Shown: positions 6,616-13,519, counted from the first letter of the stretch. The stretch: 20,404 bases of DNA from an uncultured Oscillospiraceae bacterium (GCA_900752445.1 CAADVN010000185.1:1-20404); one strand, 5' to 3'. A program made the numbers and translations. The notes: generated from the sequence alone by a model not told the origin.

Positions 6616-8040
6616 ATGGGAAACAACAGACCTAAGATAGGCGTGCTGCTCTTCAGCAATAACGGGCTCAGGAAATCCGGGGCCGGTACGCCCGACGGCA
6701 GCTATGAGTCACGAATGAAGAGGCCCGAGGAGCTGTGCTTGAACGCCCTCGGCGAGTTTGCAGACACTGTCAGCGCAGGCATAGTCTACACCCGGCCTGA
6801 TCTGGACAGGGCCATGGAGCTCTTTCAGGCCGAAAAGGTGGACGGCGTATATGTCCAATACCTCTCCTGGGCGCCAGATGCGCTCTGGCTGCGCTTCCAG
6901 CGGGACATGCCCCTGCTGCCCCTGCTCTTTGCCAGTGTGGTGCCTGAGCGCATACCATTTGAGAACACCTTCAGCGCAAACGACAGCGTCGCGGCCAACA
7001 CCGTGCGCGGCCTGGTGGGCTCTCTGCAGGCCTCAGGCTCCATTGCCAGGCTGGACAGGCCCATGACCGTTGCCGTGCTCGGCACGCTGGACGAGGTCAT
7101 GGACAGGGCCAGGCCCTTTTTCGCCGCCGCACACGTGAGGGCAAGGCTGAAAGATGCCGTAGCCGTGCACTATGCCAGGCACCACGAGGTCATGTGGTCC
7201 ACCTATGTGGACGGTTTCACCCTCTTCAGCCGGCTGGGGCCCGAGGTCAAGGTGCTAGCCAACGCCACGGTGCGCCGCGAGATGGACAAGGTGCCCGAGG
7301 AGGATGTCGCCGCGGCCGTGGCCGAGCTGCGCTCGAGGTATGCGGTCATGGACGACGTTGACGCCGACAAATTTTCGGCCTCCGTCAGGGCCTCCCTTGC
7401 CGTAGACAGGGCGGCCGCTGCCATGGGCGCGGACTATGTGGTCATGAACGACCTGGACAACGTCATGCACCGCGAGCTGGGCCTGAGGCCGGGCTTCCTG
7501 CCATGCCCCGGCGGGCACGGCATACCTGCGACGCCCGAGGGCGACATCGGCGCGGGCACCGCGGCCTTCATCCTGCGCCTGCTCTCCGGTCGGCCGGCGC
7601 AGGTGGTGGAGCCGGGCTACATCAACCCCGAGACCGGGCTCGTGGACGTCGGCCACGGCGGGCCGAACGATTTCACCGACCCTGAAGCCAAGGTCGTCAT
7701 CGCCAAGGACACCCGCCTGTTGAACGCAGACGTACAGTATCCCGGCGCCGCCTTTGCCTGGCAGGTGCTGGCGCCCGGCGTCAAGACCCTGCTGCACATC
7801 TCCCAGGCCGGGGAAAGCTTCAAGCTCGCCTTTACTACTGCCGAGGCCCTGGAGGTGGACTTCTTCCACGCAAGCTTCTGTCACAGCCGGCTCAGGATGC
7901 TAACAGGCAGCGCGTCAGAGGTCTTCGGCAGGCTGCTTGCCTTCGGCACCACGCAGCATTACGCCATCGTATCCGGCGACCTTCGCAGGGAGCTCAGGGA
8001 CTTTGCAAGGATAATGGGCTTTGACTACCTCGAAGCATAA
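6616..8040 (+). CDS. L-fucose/L-arabinose isomerase-like protein
   Basis: The 474-residue protein matches the fucose/arabinose isomerase superfamily, cytoplasmic metal-dependent aldose-ketose isomerases. An N-terminal Rossmann-like half (IGVLLFSNN, then repeated alpha/beta units to about 150) leads to the catalytic half. That half contains MNDLD and HRELGLRPG (277-292), TPEGDIGAGTAAFILRLLSG (306-325), VGHGGPNDF and TTQHYAIVSGDLRREL (445-460). Expected metal or active-site residues Glu308, His347 and His448 are present. The start follows the dehydrogenase stop by 9 nt with only a weak GAGGG, suggesting translational coupling. It is shorter than FucI (about 590) and close to AraA (about 500). 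The sugar it isomerises cannot be read off; fucose, arabinose, sulfoquinovose-type or acidic sugars are all possible. Confidence 0.82.
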   Translation: MGNNRPKIGVLLFSNNGLRKSGAGTPDGSYESRMKRPEELCLNALGEFADTVSAGIVYTRPDLDRAMELFQAEKVDGVYVQYLSWAPDALWLRFQRDMPLLPLLFASVVPERIPFENTFSANDSVAANTVRGLVGSLQASGSIARLDRPMTVAVLGTLDEVMDRARPFFAAAHVRARLKDAVAVHYARHHEVMWSTYVDGFTLFSRLGPEVKVLANATVRREMDKVPEEDVAAAVAELRSRYAVMDDVDADKFSASVRASLAVDRAAAAMGADYVVMNDLDNVMHRELGLRPGFLPCPGGHGIPATPEGDIGAGTAAFILRLLSGRPAQVVEPGYINPETGLVDVGHGGPNDFTDPEAKVVIAKDTRLLNADVQYPGAAFAWQVLAPGVKTLLHISQAGESFKLAFTTAEALEVDFFHASFCHSRLRMLTGSASEVFGRLLAFGTTQHYAIVSGDLRRELRDFARIMGFDYLEA

Positions 8041-8108
8041 CGCAGCACAGGACAACGTCGTTACTTCGGAGCCGTTATCATACTCAGGTCAAGAAGAGCG
8101 GCTTTACT

Positions 8109-8468
8109 ATGCACATATACGGCATCTGGCGCAAGGCACAGATATTCTGTCCCCGATCTACTCTGGGTACGAAGTTAAACGGACCCGGAAAGGGCCCTAA
8201 AGGTGTTATTGTCGTCTTACCGGGCGGCATTATCAAGATACCACGAATTAATATCTTTATCTTAATACCTCTCGTGGTTCACACTGTTCTATATTTCATA
8301 CCGCGGGTATTGGAGATACTGCGCCTGCGAATGGAGGGCCGCACTGAGCAGGAGACAGCGGACGCCGCGGGCTTCAAGACCGCCAGCGCCGCTCACAAGC
8401 GCATCGCCAAGCTGGCCGGGGCGAATGAGGACTTTGTACGAAGGAGTACCAGAGCAGCCTCAAATTAA
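8109..8468 (+). pseudogene. Small ORF ending in an HTH/sigma-region-4-like domain (remnant)
   Basis: The open frame encodes 119 residues, but only the C-terminal part (from about 8300) looks like protein. RMEGRTEQETADAAGF followed by KTASAAHKRIAKLAG resembles the helix-turn-helix of small sigma-like or ICE regulatory proteins, with the pattern 'TEQEIADxLGFKTxSAVxKRI'. The first 60 residues are an unconvincing low-complexity mixture, and there is no good ribosome binding site at the ATG. It is most likely the 3' end of a regulator gene fused by deletion to unrelated sequence. It opens the debris zone that also holds IS and primase fragments. Confidence 0.45.
8240..8278. repeat. Imperfect palindrome
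   Basis: ACCACGA-ATTAA at 8240-8251 is mirrored by TTAAT (8262-8266) and TCGTGGT (8272-8278), with a 5-nt bulge on the right. It sits inside the small HTH-remnant frame, in the part that does not look coding. It may be an old element end or a cruciform. There is no T-run to make it a terminator. Confidence 0.4.
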
Positions 8469-8533
8469 AAATTTGAGATCATTTCGATTTCAGGTAAAAT
8501 CCGACCCTTCAAAATCCATTTATAAAGTAGAAG

Positions 8534-8566
8534 GGCAGACGCAGCCCCGAAGAAAGAGCGTCTGCC
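8534..8566 (+). terminator. Hairpin downstream of HTH remnant
   Basis: GGCAGACGC (8534-8542) pairs perfectly with GCGTCTGCC (8558-8566) across a 15-nt loop, followed by TTGTGAT. It could be an intrinsic terminator with a weak T-tail. It lies 66 bp after the HTH remnant stop and immediately before the IS left end. A second small perfect dyad, TCAAATT/AATTTGA, spans 8460-8476. Confidence 0.45.
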
Positions 8567-8574
8567 TTGTGATC

Positions 8575-8625
8575 AGCACCCCATTTGTTAGACAGTATGG
8601 TATACTGAATAACAAATGGGGTGCT
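8575..8625. repeat. 51-nt near-perfect hairpin at IS end
   Basis: AGCACCCCATTTGTTA (8575-8590) pairs exactly with TAACAAATGGGGTGCT (8610-8625). After a 2x2 internal loop, CAGTAT pairs exactly with ATACTG around GGT. That makes 22 base pairs in all, followed on the plus strand by TTATTATT. It could work as a terminator that insulates the transposase from outside transcription, or as a binding structure for the element end. Confidence 0.85.
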
Positions 8626-8630
8626 TTATT

Positions 8631-8880
8631 ATTCCAAAATGGGCGCCAAACAAAAAGCATATACCAGGATTCAAGAAGCTGGTAGTGTAAACTATGCAGG
8701 AAAAGCATTTTGGCTATTGCGAAACAGCAGAAGGGTTCGGAGTTCGCCACAATCGCGTCCAGGACTGGAAACGATTCTGACTGTCAGAAGGACCGGATGG
8801 CTTTGCGATAAAAACTCGCGAGCCTTGGTACGGAATTTCTATGCGGAAAAAACCGAACCAGGCATGGTTTAACGATGTGG
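8631..8880 (+). pseudogene. IS3-family transposase OrfA, degenerate
   Basis: One reading frame starting with ATT at 8631 gives NKKHIPGFKKLVV, a stop (TAA 8688-8690), then TMQEKHFGYC and ETAEGFGVRHNRVQDWKR. A second stop (TGA 8778-8780) is followed by LSEGPDGFAIKTRE. This matches the course of IS3-family OrfA: 'xxYTPEFKxxVVxTM', an HTH_23-like helix-turn-helix 'ETARxFGVxHxxVxxWER', then 'YLxEGPEGLAIxxRGR'. Two in-frame stops and the absent C-terminal coiled coil show it is dead. It lies directly inside the IS150-like left end. Confidence 0.65.
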
Positions 8881-8949
8881 CGAAGTTCAGCTTGGGATCA
8901 CTTCACAAGTCAGACGCTCTTTTCACATCAACTTTAAGGAGGTGTGCAA

Positions 8950-9078
8950 ATGACGAGCTGCAGCGTGCTGAGGCACGCCGCGCCGCTCAGGGAGGCGGCA
9001 GAGAGGTATGGGACGGTCAGGCACGGATTTATGCGCTGCCCGTTCCATCTTGGCTGTTGGCCGGCTCGACTGGACTAG
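8950..9078 (+). pseudogene. CHC2 zinc-finger primase N-terminal fragment
   Basis: AAGGAGGTG lies 5 nt before an ATG that opens a 42-codon frame. Residues 12-33 contain PLREAAERYG and then HGFMRCPFH, the start of the CHC2 zinc-finger domain of DnaG-like primases carried by ICEs and phages ('REAAERYGxxV...CPFHxxxxPS'). After CPFH the frame departs (LGCWPARLD) and stops at 9076-9078, losing the second Cys pair and the TOPRIM domain. It is the broken 5' end of a mobile-element primase gene that has kept its strong ribosome binding site. Confidence 0.6.
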
Positions 9079-9121
9079 CTATCTTCTGCGTTTTTCCTAA
9101 AATAGTGTTTTAATTGCCTTT

Positions 9122-9137
9122 CCAATGACGTCATTGG
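9122..9137. promoter_or_regulatory. Perfect 16-bp palindrome upstream of SdpI-like gene
   Basis: CCAATGACGTCATTGG is a perfect, uninterrupted palindrome. It lies 34 bp upstream of the -35 box of the promoter at 9171-9199, centred about 76 bp before the expected start of transcription. There is no adjacent T-run, so an operator is more likely than a terminator. The cognate regulator is unknown. Confidence 0.5.
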
Positions 9138-9170
9138 CTTGCTCCGTGACGAGCTCTTTTGTTTCCCGGC

Positions 9171-9199
9171 TTCCAAACTGCCGCACCGTATGCTATAAT
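9171..9199 (+). promoter_or_regulatory. Promoter of SdpI-like gene
   Basis: TTCCAA (9171-9176), a 17-nt spacer and a perfect TATAAT (9194-9199) preceded by TGC form an extended -10 promoter. The leader to the gene's ATG is about 58 nt. Confidence 0.65.
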
Positions 9200-9263
9200 T
9201 GTGCCGTGTACAAAAGCGTTCGACACCGTTGACGTGCGACTACAGCCTAACAGGAGGATTGTC

Positions 9264-9641
9264 ATGGTATTTTGGATATTCATGCTGGTCATGGACCTTA
9301 TCGTGCCGATAACAATGCTATGTCTGGGTAGGCAGTTCATGAAGAACGCTCCGAAAAGAATCAACTCGAGCTATGGCTACAGGACGCATATGTCCATGAA
9401 GAATCAGGAGACATGGGATTTTGCGCACAGATATTGCGGCAAAGTGTGGTTGATATTGGGTCTTGTGATGCTTCCCGTGACCTTGGCCGCCATGCTTTTT
9501 GTGCTTGGAGAGGACACAGAGCACATCAGCATCATGGGCGGCATAGTCTGCGGTGCGCAGCTCATCCCGCCGCTGCTCTCGATCATCCCGACCGAGCTCG
9601 CACTCAGGAAAAACTTTGACAAAGAGGGAAGGAGAAAGTAA
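9264..9641 (+). CDS. SdpI-like small membrane protein
   Basis: The 125-residue protein has three predicted membrane segments (about 3-22, 60-80 and 88-110). Between the first two lies a conserved loop, NSSYGYRTHMSMKN then QETWDFAHRYCGK. This is the hallmark of the SdpI/YhfL family, named for SdpI, the immunity protein and signal receptor for the Bacillus SdpC toxin. The first in-frame ATG is 35 codons upstream, but AGGAGG lies 5 nt before the ATG at 9264, which is chosen. The C-terminus is basic (KNFDKEGRRK). No toxin or SdpA/B-like gene is nearby, and an ArsR-type partner (SdpR) is also absent. It stands alone as the only intact gene in the debris zone. Family membership is firm; an immunity role is not shown. 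Confidence 0.82.
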   Translation: MVFWIFMLVMDLIVPITMLCLGRQFMKNAPKRINSSYGYRTHMSMKNQETWDFAHRYCGKVWLILGLVMLPVTLAAMLFVLGEDTEHISIMGGIVCGAQLIPPLLSIIPTELALRKNFDKEGRRK

Positions 9642-9728
9642 GCCTGCGCGCCAAATTTTGGGCAGCGCATAGGCAAAGTGAAACTGCGGTAATTCCTGCG
9701 AAAAAAATATAGGCAGGAGGAAAAGAAA

Positions 9729-9827
9729 ATGAAAGCCGCCGGCACAGTCAGGCGCATCAACGACCTGGGCCAAGTAGTCATCCCCAAAGAGATCCGCCGC
9801 ACCATGCGCATCCGCGAGGGCACCTGA
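9729..9827 (+). pseudogene. Truncated AbrB/SpoVT DNA-binding domain (32 codons)
   Basis: GGCAGGAGG stands 7 nt before an ATG that opens MKAAGTVRRINDLGQVVIPK then EIRRTMRIREGT and a stop. This is the canonical first 32 residues of AbrB/SpoVT transition-state regulators ('MKATGIVRRIDDLGRVVIPKEIRRTLRIREGDPLEI'). The break comes exactly where 'DPLEIF' should follow. GACCCG, encoding Asp-Pro, appears one base out of frame right after the stop (9826-9831), so a small indel with later decay is likely. The second beta strand of the swapped hairpin and any C-terminal domain are missing. A functional 32-residue peptide cannot be excluded but is unlikely. Confidence 0.65.
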
Positions 9828-10329
9828 CCCGGATAACATTATGCCCCTGGCAGCGCTCCTGTGCCGCCAAAACCGAAATGGCCATAAAAGTTTCCGCGCG
9901 TTGAACCCCGAGGCGAGCTGCGGCACAATAAGGCAAAGAATGTTTTGGGTACATAGCGCAGGAAACGACGCGATACAGCTATTTGAGCACCAGACCATAT
10001 GCTTCACCTTAGATGAGGAGTGTATGGGCTGGTATTTTTCGATTATTGACGCGGCCGCCGCGCTGACTGACAGCCGCAGACGCATTGAGGAGATGGCGGG
10101 TCCCGAGCAGGCCATAGACCTTGCTGAAGACGTAGGAATGAGCCGGCAGACGAGAGCGTGGGCATGATCGGTGGCGGGGCAGTGCTGACAGTGTCCCAGA
10201 CATTATTCGCCGTGCCCGCGCAGCCTAACATGAGCACCAGTTTTGCCGCATCAATTGCCGACGTCGCTTCAAAGTGACGCTGAAAGCAGGTGAATACCGA
10301 GCTGTCCTCAGTCCTAGTCTCCCATCCGC
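9828..10329. other. No recognisable gene
   Basis: About 500 bp between the AbrB fragment and the clear GH16 remnant. Open frames occur on both strands (for example 9841-10167 plus and 10043-10360 minus) but none has a ribosome binding site or a recognisable domain. The minus-strand stretch at about 10180-10250 (AAKLVLMLGCAGTANN) is protein-like but unidentified. I regard the region as decayed sequence. Confidence 0.5.
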
Positions 10330-10545
10330 TCAGGCCGGTGTCAACGCCTATGAATTCCATGATGTCGATCTTTCCGCAGTTCGGCCACTCGCCGCCGCAT
10401 ACGTCCCTGCACTGCCTTCAGAACGAGGCTGACGTCGCGTATAAAGGTGTTTTCGGATACTGCTGCTCAATGTTGTTGGAACCGCCTCCGCTTATCGTGA
10501 GCACACGCTTTCAGGTGTCAACGAGCTCGTCATATCACACACGCT
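10330..10545 (-). pseudogene. GH16 beta-1,3-glucanase (laminarinase) remnant
   Basis: In one minus-strand frame the sequence reads KRVLTISGGG, then PKTPLYATSASF, a stop (TGA 10418-10420), then CGGEWPNCGKIDIMEFIGVD. The last part is the active-site strand of family GH16 laminarinases, normally 'WPxCGEIDIMExxG'. The stop falls where the conserved Trp of 'ASFW' or 'PAFW' belongs (TGG to TGA), 14 residues before the WP motif as in intact relatives. The nucleophile Glu is replaced by Lys (AAG, 10370-10372). No further GH16 motifs follow, so the gene is broken and dead. Position just after the GH161 gene, same strand, matches a former sixth gene of the beta-glucan operon. Confidence 0.65.
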
Positions 10546-10569
10546 CCCATCCCGTCCACACAACTTTGC

Positions 10570-13518
10570 TCATTCCATCCACAGCTCGGCCTGAGCCTGT
10601 GCTCCGCTCCGTATCTCATCCGGGGTCCGGTCGCAGGTCAGCCTTGTCACTGTGTAGTTTCCGGGAAAATAGTCCCGCTTTTCGGCGAAGTGCAGGCGCA
10701 CGCGGCAGGTCCCGGCCAGGGTCGCCTCCAATGTGAGAGTTTCGCCGATCAGGTATTCCGGTATGGCCGGGCGCAGCTCCAGCTCGAGCTTTCCGGCCCT
10801 CCACGCAAAGGGCTGCGGGCCGAAAAACATGAGCTGCCACATCTGGAGAAACTCCGCCGTGGAGCCGCTCAGCCTCGCCACAAAGCCCCGGCCGTGCAGC
10901 CGCCCGTCGGGGTTCAGGCTGCTGACGATGAAGGAGACGTTTTCCGTCGTGCTCCTGCCGTACACGGCCTCGTCCAGGAACGGCACTCCGCAGCTGCGGA
11001 ACGCCTTGAAAAACTCGGAATACAGCCCGCCCTTGAGCAGCTCGAGCAGGTATTTATACTCCATGTGCAGCCAGACCGAGCCGTTCTCGAGCCAGCCCGG
11101 AGTGAAGGCCGCCGCCCTGCCCAGCTCGAGCTGCGAGCGGTCGAGCGCCTCGTTCACCCTGTACATGGCCAGCTTCCTGTCGTAGAGCGCGCTTTGCCCG
11201 ACCGCCTCGTGCAGTCTGCGCCTTGATGCCGCGTCCTTTCGCAGCTTCATGTCGTGCACCGGGCCCTCGAGGAAAAGCGGCAGGCTATGCTGCCTGAAGC
11301 TCAGGGGCTCGATGCCGTCCGCCGTCACGCGCCAATCCACGGCCTCGTAGCTGAAGTAGGTCGGCATCAATCCGTCCGGCCGCCTCGACAGCTCCAGCCT
11401 GTGCGCGAGCAGCCGCGCCCAGTCCGAGAAAGTCCCGGAAAGCGCTGCTGCGTCAAGCTGCACCGGCTCCAGGGCCGCGCCCGCATAGCAGCTCTCCCGG
11501 CAGTCCTCGAGGGCTTCGGTGGCTGAGCGCCAGAAGCCGTACTGCGCGCCCGGGGCCCTGAGGCTCTCGCGGTTTTCACCCACGGCCCGGCTCAGCCGGC
11601 CTATCAGCCTCGAATGGCATTCCGGGACGCTCAGGCTACCGCCGGCGAAGGAAAGCGACTCCGACACGAAGCGCAGCAGCCGTACCAGCTCGCAGCTCTC
11701 GGCGACAGAGGAGCCGAAAAGCCCCGGCAGGCCGTTGAGAGCGTCATACCAGCCCGGCTTGCCGCCCTCCATCTCCACGCCGGCGGCGTATGGGTCGAGC
11801 GCCGCGAACTTGAGCGCGCAGAGCGCCGCCAGTTTCTCAATGACGCTTGAGCGCAGCGGAGCGCCGTCCGCGCCGCGTTCCCAGTCCCGGGCCTCTTGCT
11901 CCTCAAGGTAGCGGTACTGCCGAAGCCCGTTTTCCGTCTCCACACAGCGCCTGCGCAGTGGGAGCAGTTTCGCCCTCGAGGAAAACCAGCCGACAGGCGT
12001 CTTACAGAGCAGCTCGCGCCTGCGCTCCGGCCAGATGCGCAGGAAGTCCTCGACAAGGTCAAGCGTATAGGTCCAGTGGTCGCTCCAGTAGCCCTCGCCG
12101 AAGACCGCGTTCACTCTCTTTTCCGCAGTCGAGACGAGCTGTGTGAAGCGCTCGGCCCGGTACGGCTCCGGCAGGGAATTCCAGAGCTCGCCGGGGCTCA
12201 GCTCATTTCCGTCCACAACGAGGGTCTCGGGGTTTATCTGGAGCGGGTTGTAGCCGTCCAGCTGCACGAGGGCGCAGAAGGTCATGACGTTGTCCTTTTC
12301 CACGAAGGGCGAGAAGGAGACGTCGCAGCGCCGGTTCTGGTTCACGTCCCGGAAGTTGCCGTTGCCCTGTGAGAAGGGCTCGGGCGCGAGGTAGAAGTAG
12401 TTGTAATCGCGCTCGAGGTCGCCGTGCTTGCGCGTGAAGGGGTGAAACACCTGAGAACCGAGCTTCACCGGCCAGCCGCCGCGCAGGCAGTTGTCCAGAA
12501 AGCTCTGGCGGCAGTAGGCGTCGAAGGCCGGGTCGGCAGTTCTGGTGTGGGCTCTGTCCGTCAGCTCGCGGGCAAGCTCCTCGGCCCTGGCGAGCCTTTC
12601 AGCGAAACGATCCGGGCCGAAGTCAGCTGTGAGGAAGTCGTCGAGGTTCCCGTCGCTCTCCGCGTGGCCGATGAGCGTGAAGATGCAGGCGCTCCCGCCC
12701 GGCTCCAGCCGCCTCGTCAGACCCGAAAAAAAGCAGGGAAAGGTGTTCTGCACGGCCTGCACGGAGCCGGCAAGCTCAGCCGGGCTCTTTTCGAGGAAGC
12801 CGAGCGGCCTTTTGAGCGCCGTGTCGCAGCCGAACACCGTCTCGGGGTCCGCGACGGCGGGCAGCCTGTCGCCACGGTCATCGACTGATAGGGCGAAGGC
12901 ACAGCCGGAGACCGAGGTCACACGGGCGCTGTCCTCCATGCTGACCCGGACGCGATAGCGCGGCGCGCCGCCGTCCAGCCTCTGCGTCTCCATCCACGCC
13001 CGGCCGGTCTGCACCATGTTCTTGAGCACCCAGTCGCTGACGCCATATGGCACCAACGCCGGCATGCCGTCGAGCAGCTCGAGCTGAAGCGGCCTGTCCG
13101 TCCTGTTCGTCAGCACCAGCCTGCGCACGAGCGCGCCTACGGGGGCGTCCGGCAGGATGAAGTAACGGGCCTGCGCCTCAAGGCCGTGGTCGAGGCAGGA
13201 GATGCCGAGGCTGTTCAGGCCGAGGTACATGTCCATATGCTCCGAATCCGCTGAAAACAGCTCAAAGACCTCCCTGTCCAGCTTCACGAAGCTGCGGAAG
13301 CCCCGCGTCTCGACCAGCTGATACGAGCTGTGGGCGGGCATGAACTCCATTATCGCGTGGTCCTTGTCGCGCGTCCCGAAGCTCGCGACGCACTGGCCCC
13401 GGTTCACAAAGAAGCACCAGGCAGGAGTGCCGTGCAGCCCCGCTATCCCCGGCAGGAAGTCGGAGAACGCGGGCTTTTTGTTGTAATCGCGTATTATCGC
13501 AGTGAAGCTGCCGTCCAT
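10570..13518 (-). CDS. GH161-type beta-1,3-oligoglucan phosphorylase
   Basis: The 982-residue protein is a large (alpha/alpha)6-barrel disaccharide/oligosaccharide phosphorylase related to GH94 and GH149. It fits best with GH161, whose members phosphorolyse beta-1,3-gluco-oligosaccharides to glucose 1-phosphate. An N-terminal beta-sandwich (about 1-310) precedes the helical barrel. Conserved blocks are GDLERDYNYFYLAPEPFSQG (366-385) with NGNFRDVNQNRR, and GKPGWYDALNGLPGLFGSS (586-604). Asp592 is in the place of the general-acid Asp of GH94. There is no signal peptide, so it is cytoplasmic. AAAGGAG lies 7 nt before the ATG, and the GH94 stop ends one base before it. It is the last intact gene of the operon. 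The GH161 label rests on motif memory and gene context; GH149 or an uncharacterised sister family is the alternative. Confidence 0.75.
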   Translation of the reverse strand: MDGSFTAIIRDYNKKPAFSDFLPGIAGLHGTPAWCFFVNRGQCVASFGTRDKDHAIMEFMPAHSSYQLVETRGFRSFVKLDREVFELFSADSEHMDMYLGLNSLGISCLDHGLEAQARYFILPDAPVGALVRRLVLTNRTDRPLQLELLDGMPALVPYGVSDWVLKNMVQTGRAWMETQRLDGGAPRYRVRVSMEDSARVTSVSGCAFALSVDDRGDRLPAVADPETVFGCDTALKRPLGFLEKSPAELAGSVQAVQNTFPCFFSGLTRRLEPGGSACIFTLIGHAESDGNLDDFLTADFGPDRFAERLARAEELARELTDRAHTRTADPAFDAYCRQSFLDNCLRGGWPVKLGSQVFHPFTRKHGDLERDYNYFYLAPEPFSQGNGNFRDVNQNRRCDVSFSPFVEKDNVMTFCALVQLDGYNPLQINPETLVVDGNELSPGELWNSLPEPYRAERFTQLVSTAEKRVNAVFGEGYWSDHWTYTLDLVEDFLRIWPERRRELLCKTPVGWFSSRAKLLPLRRRCVETENGLRQYRYLEEQEARDWERGADGAPLRSSVIEKLAALCALKFAALDPYAAGVEMEGGKPGWYDALNGLPGLFGSSVAESCELVRLLRFVSESLSFAGGSLSVPECHSRLIGRLSRAVGENRESLRAPGAQYGFWRSATEALEDCRESCYAGAALEPVQLDAAALSGTFSDWARLLAHRLELSRRPDGLMPTYFSYEAVDWRVTADGIEPLSFRQHSLPLFLEGPVHDMKLRKDAASRRRLHEAVGQSALYDRKLAMYRVNEALDRSQLELGRAAAFTPGWLENGSVWLHMEYKYLLELLKGGLYSEFFKAFRSCGVPFLDEAVYGRSTTENVSFIVSSLNPDGRLHGRGFVARLSGSTAEFLQMWQLMFFGPQPFAWRAGKLELELRPAIPEYLIGETLTLEATLAGTCRVRLHFAEKRDYFPGNYTVTRLTCDRTPDEIRSGAQAQAELWME

Positions 13519-13519
13519 C

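Larger units (their letters stand above)
8570..8880 (+). mobile_element. Left end of an IS3-family (IS150-like) element, truncated
   Basis: The segment begins TGATCAGCACCCC and continues ATTTGTTAGACA, which follows the plan of the IS150 terminal inverted repeat (TG, four bases, GCACCC, T-rich, GTT-GACG). A decayed OrfA follows about 40 bp inside. No OrfB (DDE integrase) and no right-end copy are found downstream before the primase fragment, so the element is a truncated, immobile remnant. Its right border is uncertain. The family call rests on the combination of terminus and OrfA. Confidence 0.6.

Noticed and set aside
6616..8040. Assignment of the region 1 locus to sulfoquinovose catabolism because of the isomerase
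   Set aside because: No transaldolase, sulfofructose kinase/aldolase, sulfolactaldehyde enzyme or sulfonate exporter is in the window, so the link would rest on one superfamily resemblance.
8150..8190. Resemblance of CGAAGTTAAAC to a 5S rRNA segment
   Set aside because: The match is limited to a few bases and none of the surrounding 5S stems or lengths is present.
8109..8300. Intact small regulator gene starting at 8109
   Set aside because: The first 60 residues look random and the ATG lacks a ribosome binding site, so only the C-terminal HTH-like part is accepted, as a remnant.
9841..10167. Plus-strand 108-codon frame after the AbrB fragment
   Set aside because: No ribosome binding site, no family resemblance, composition of decayed sequence.
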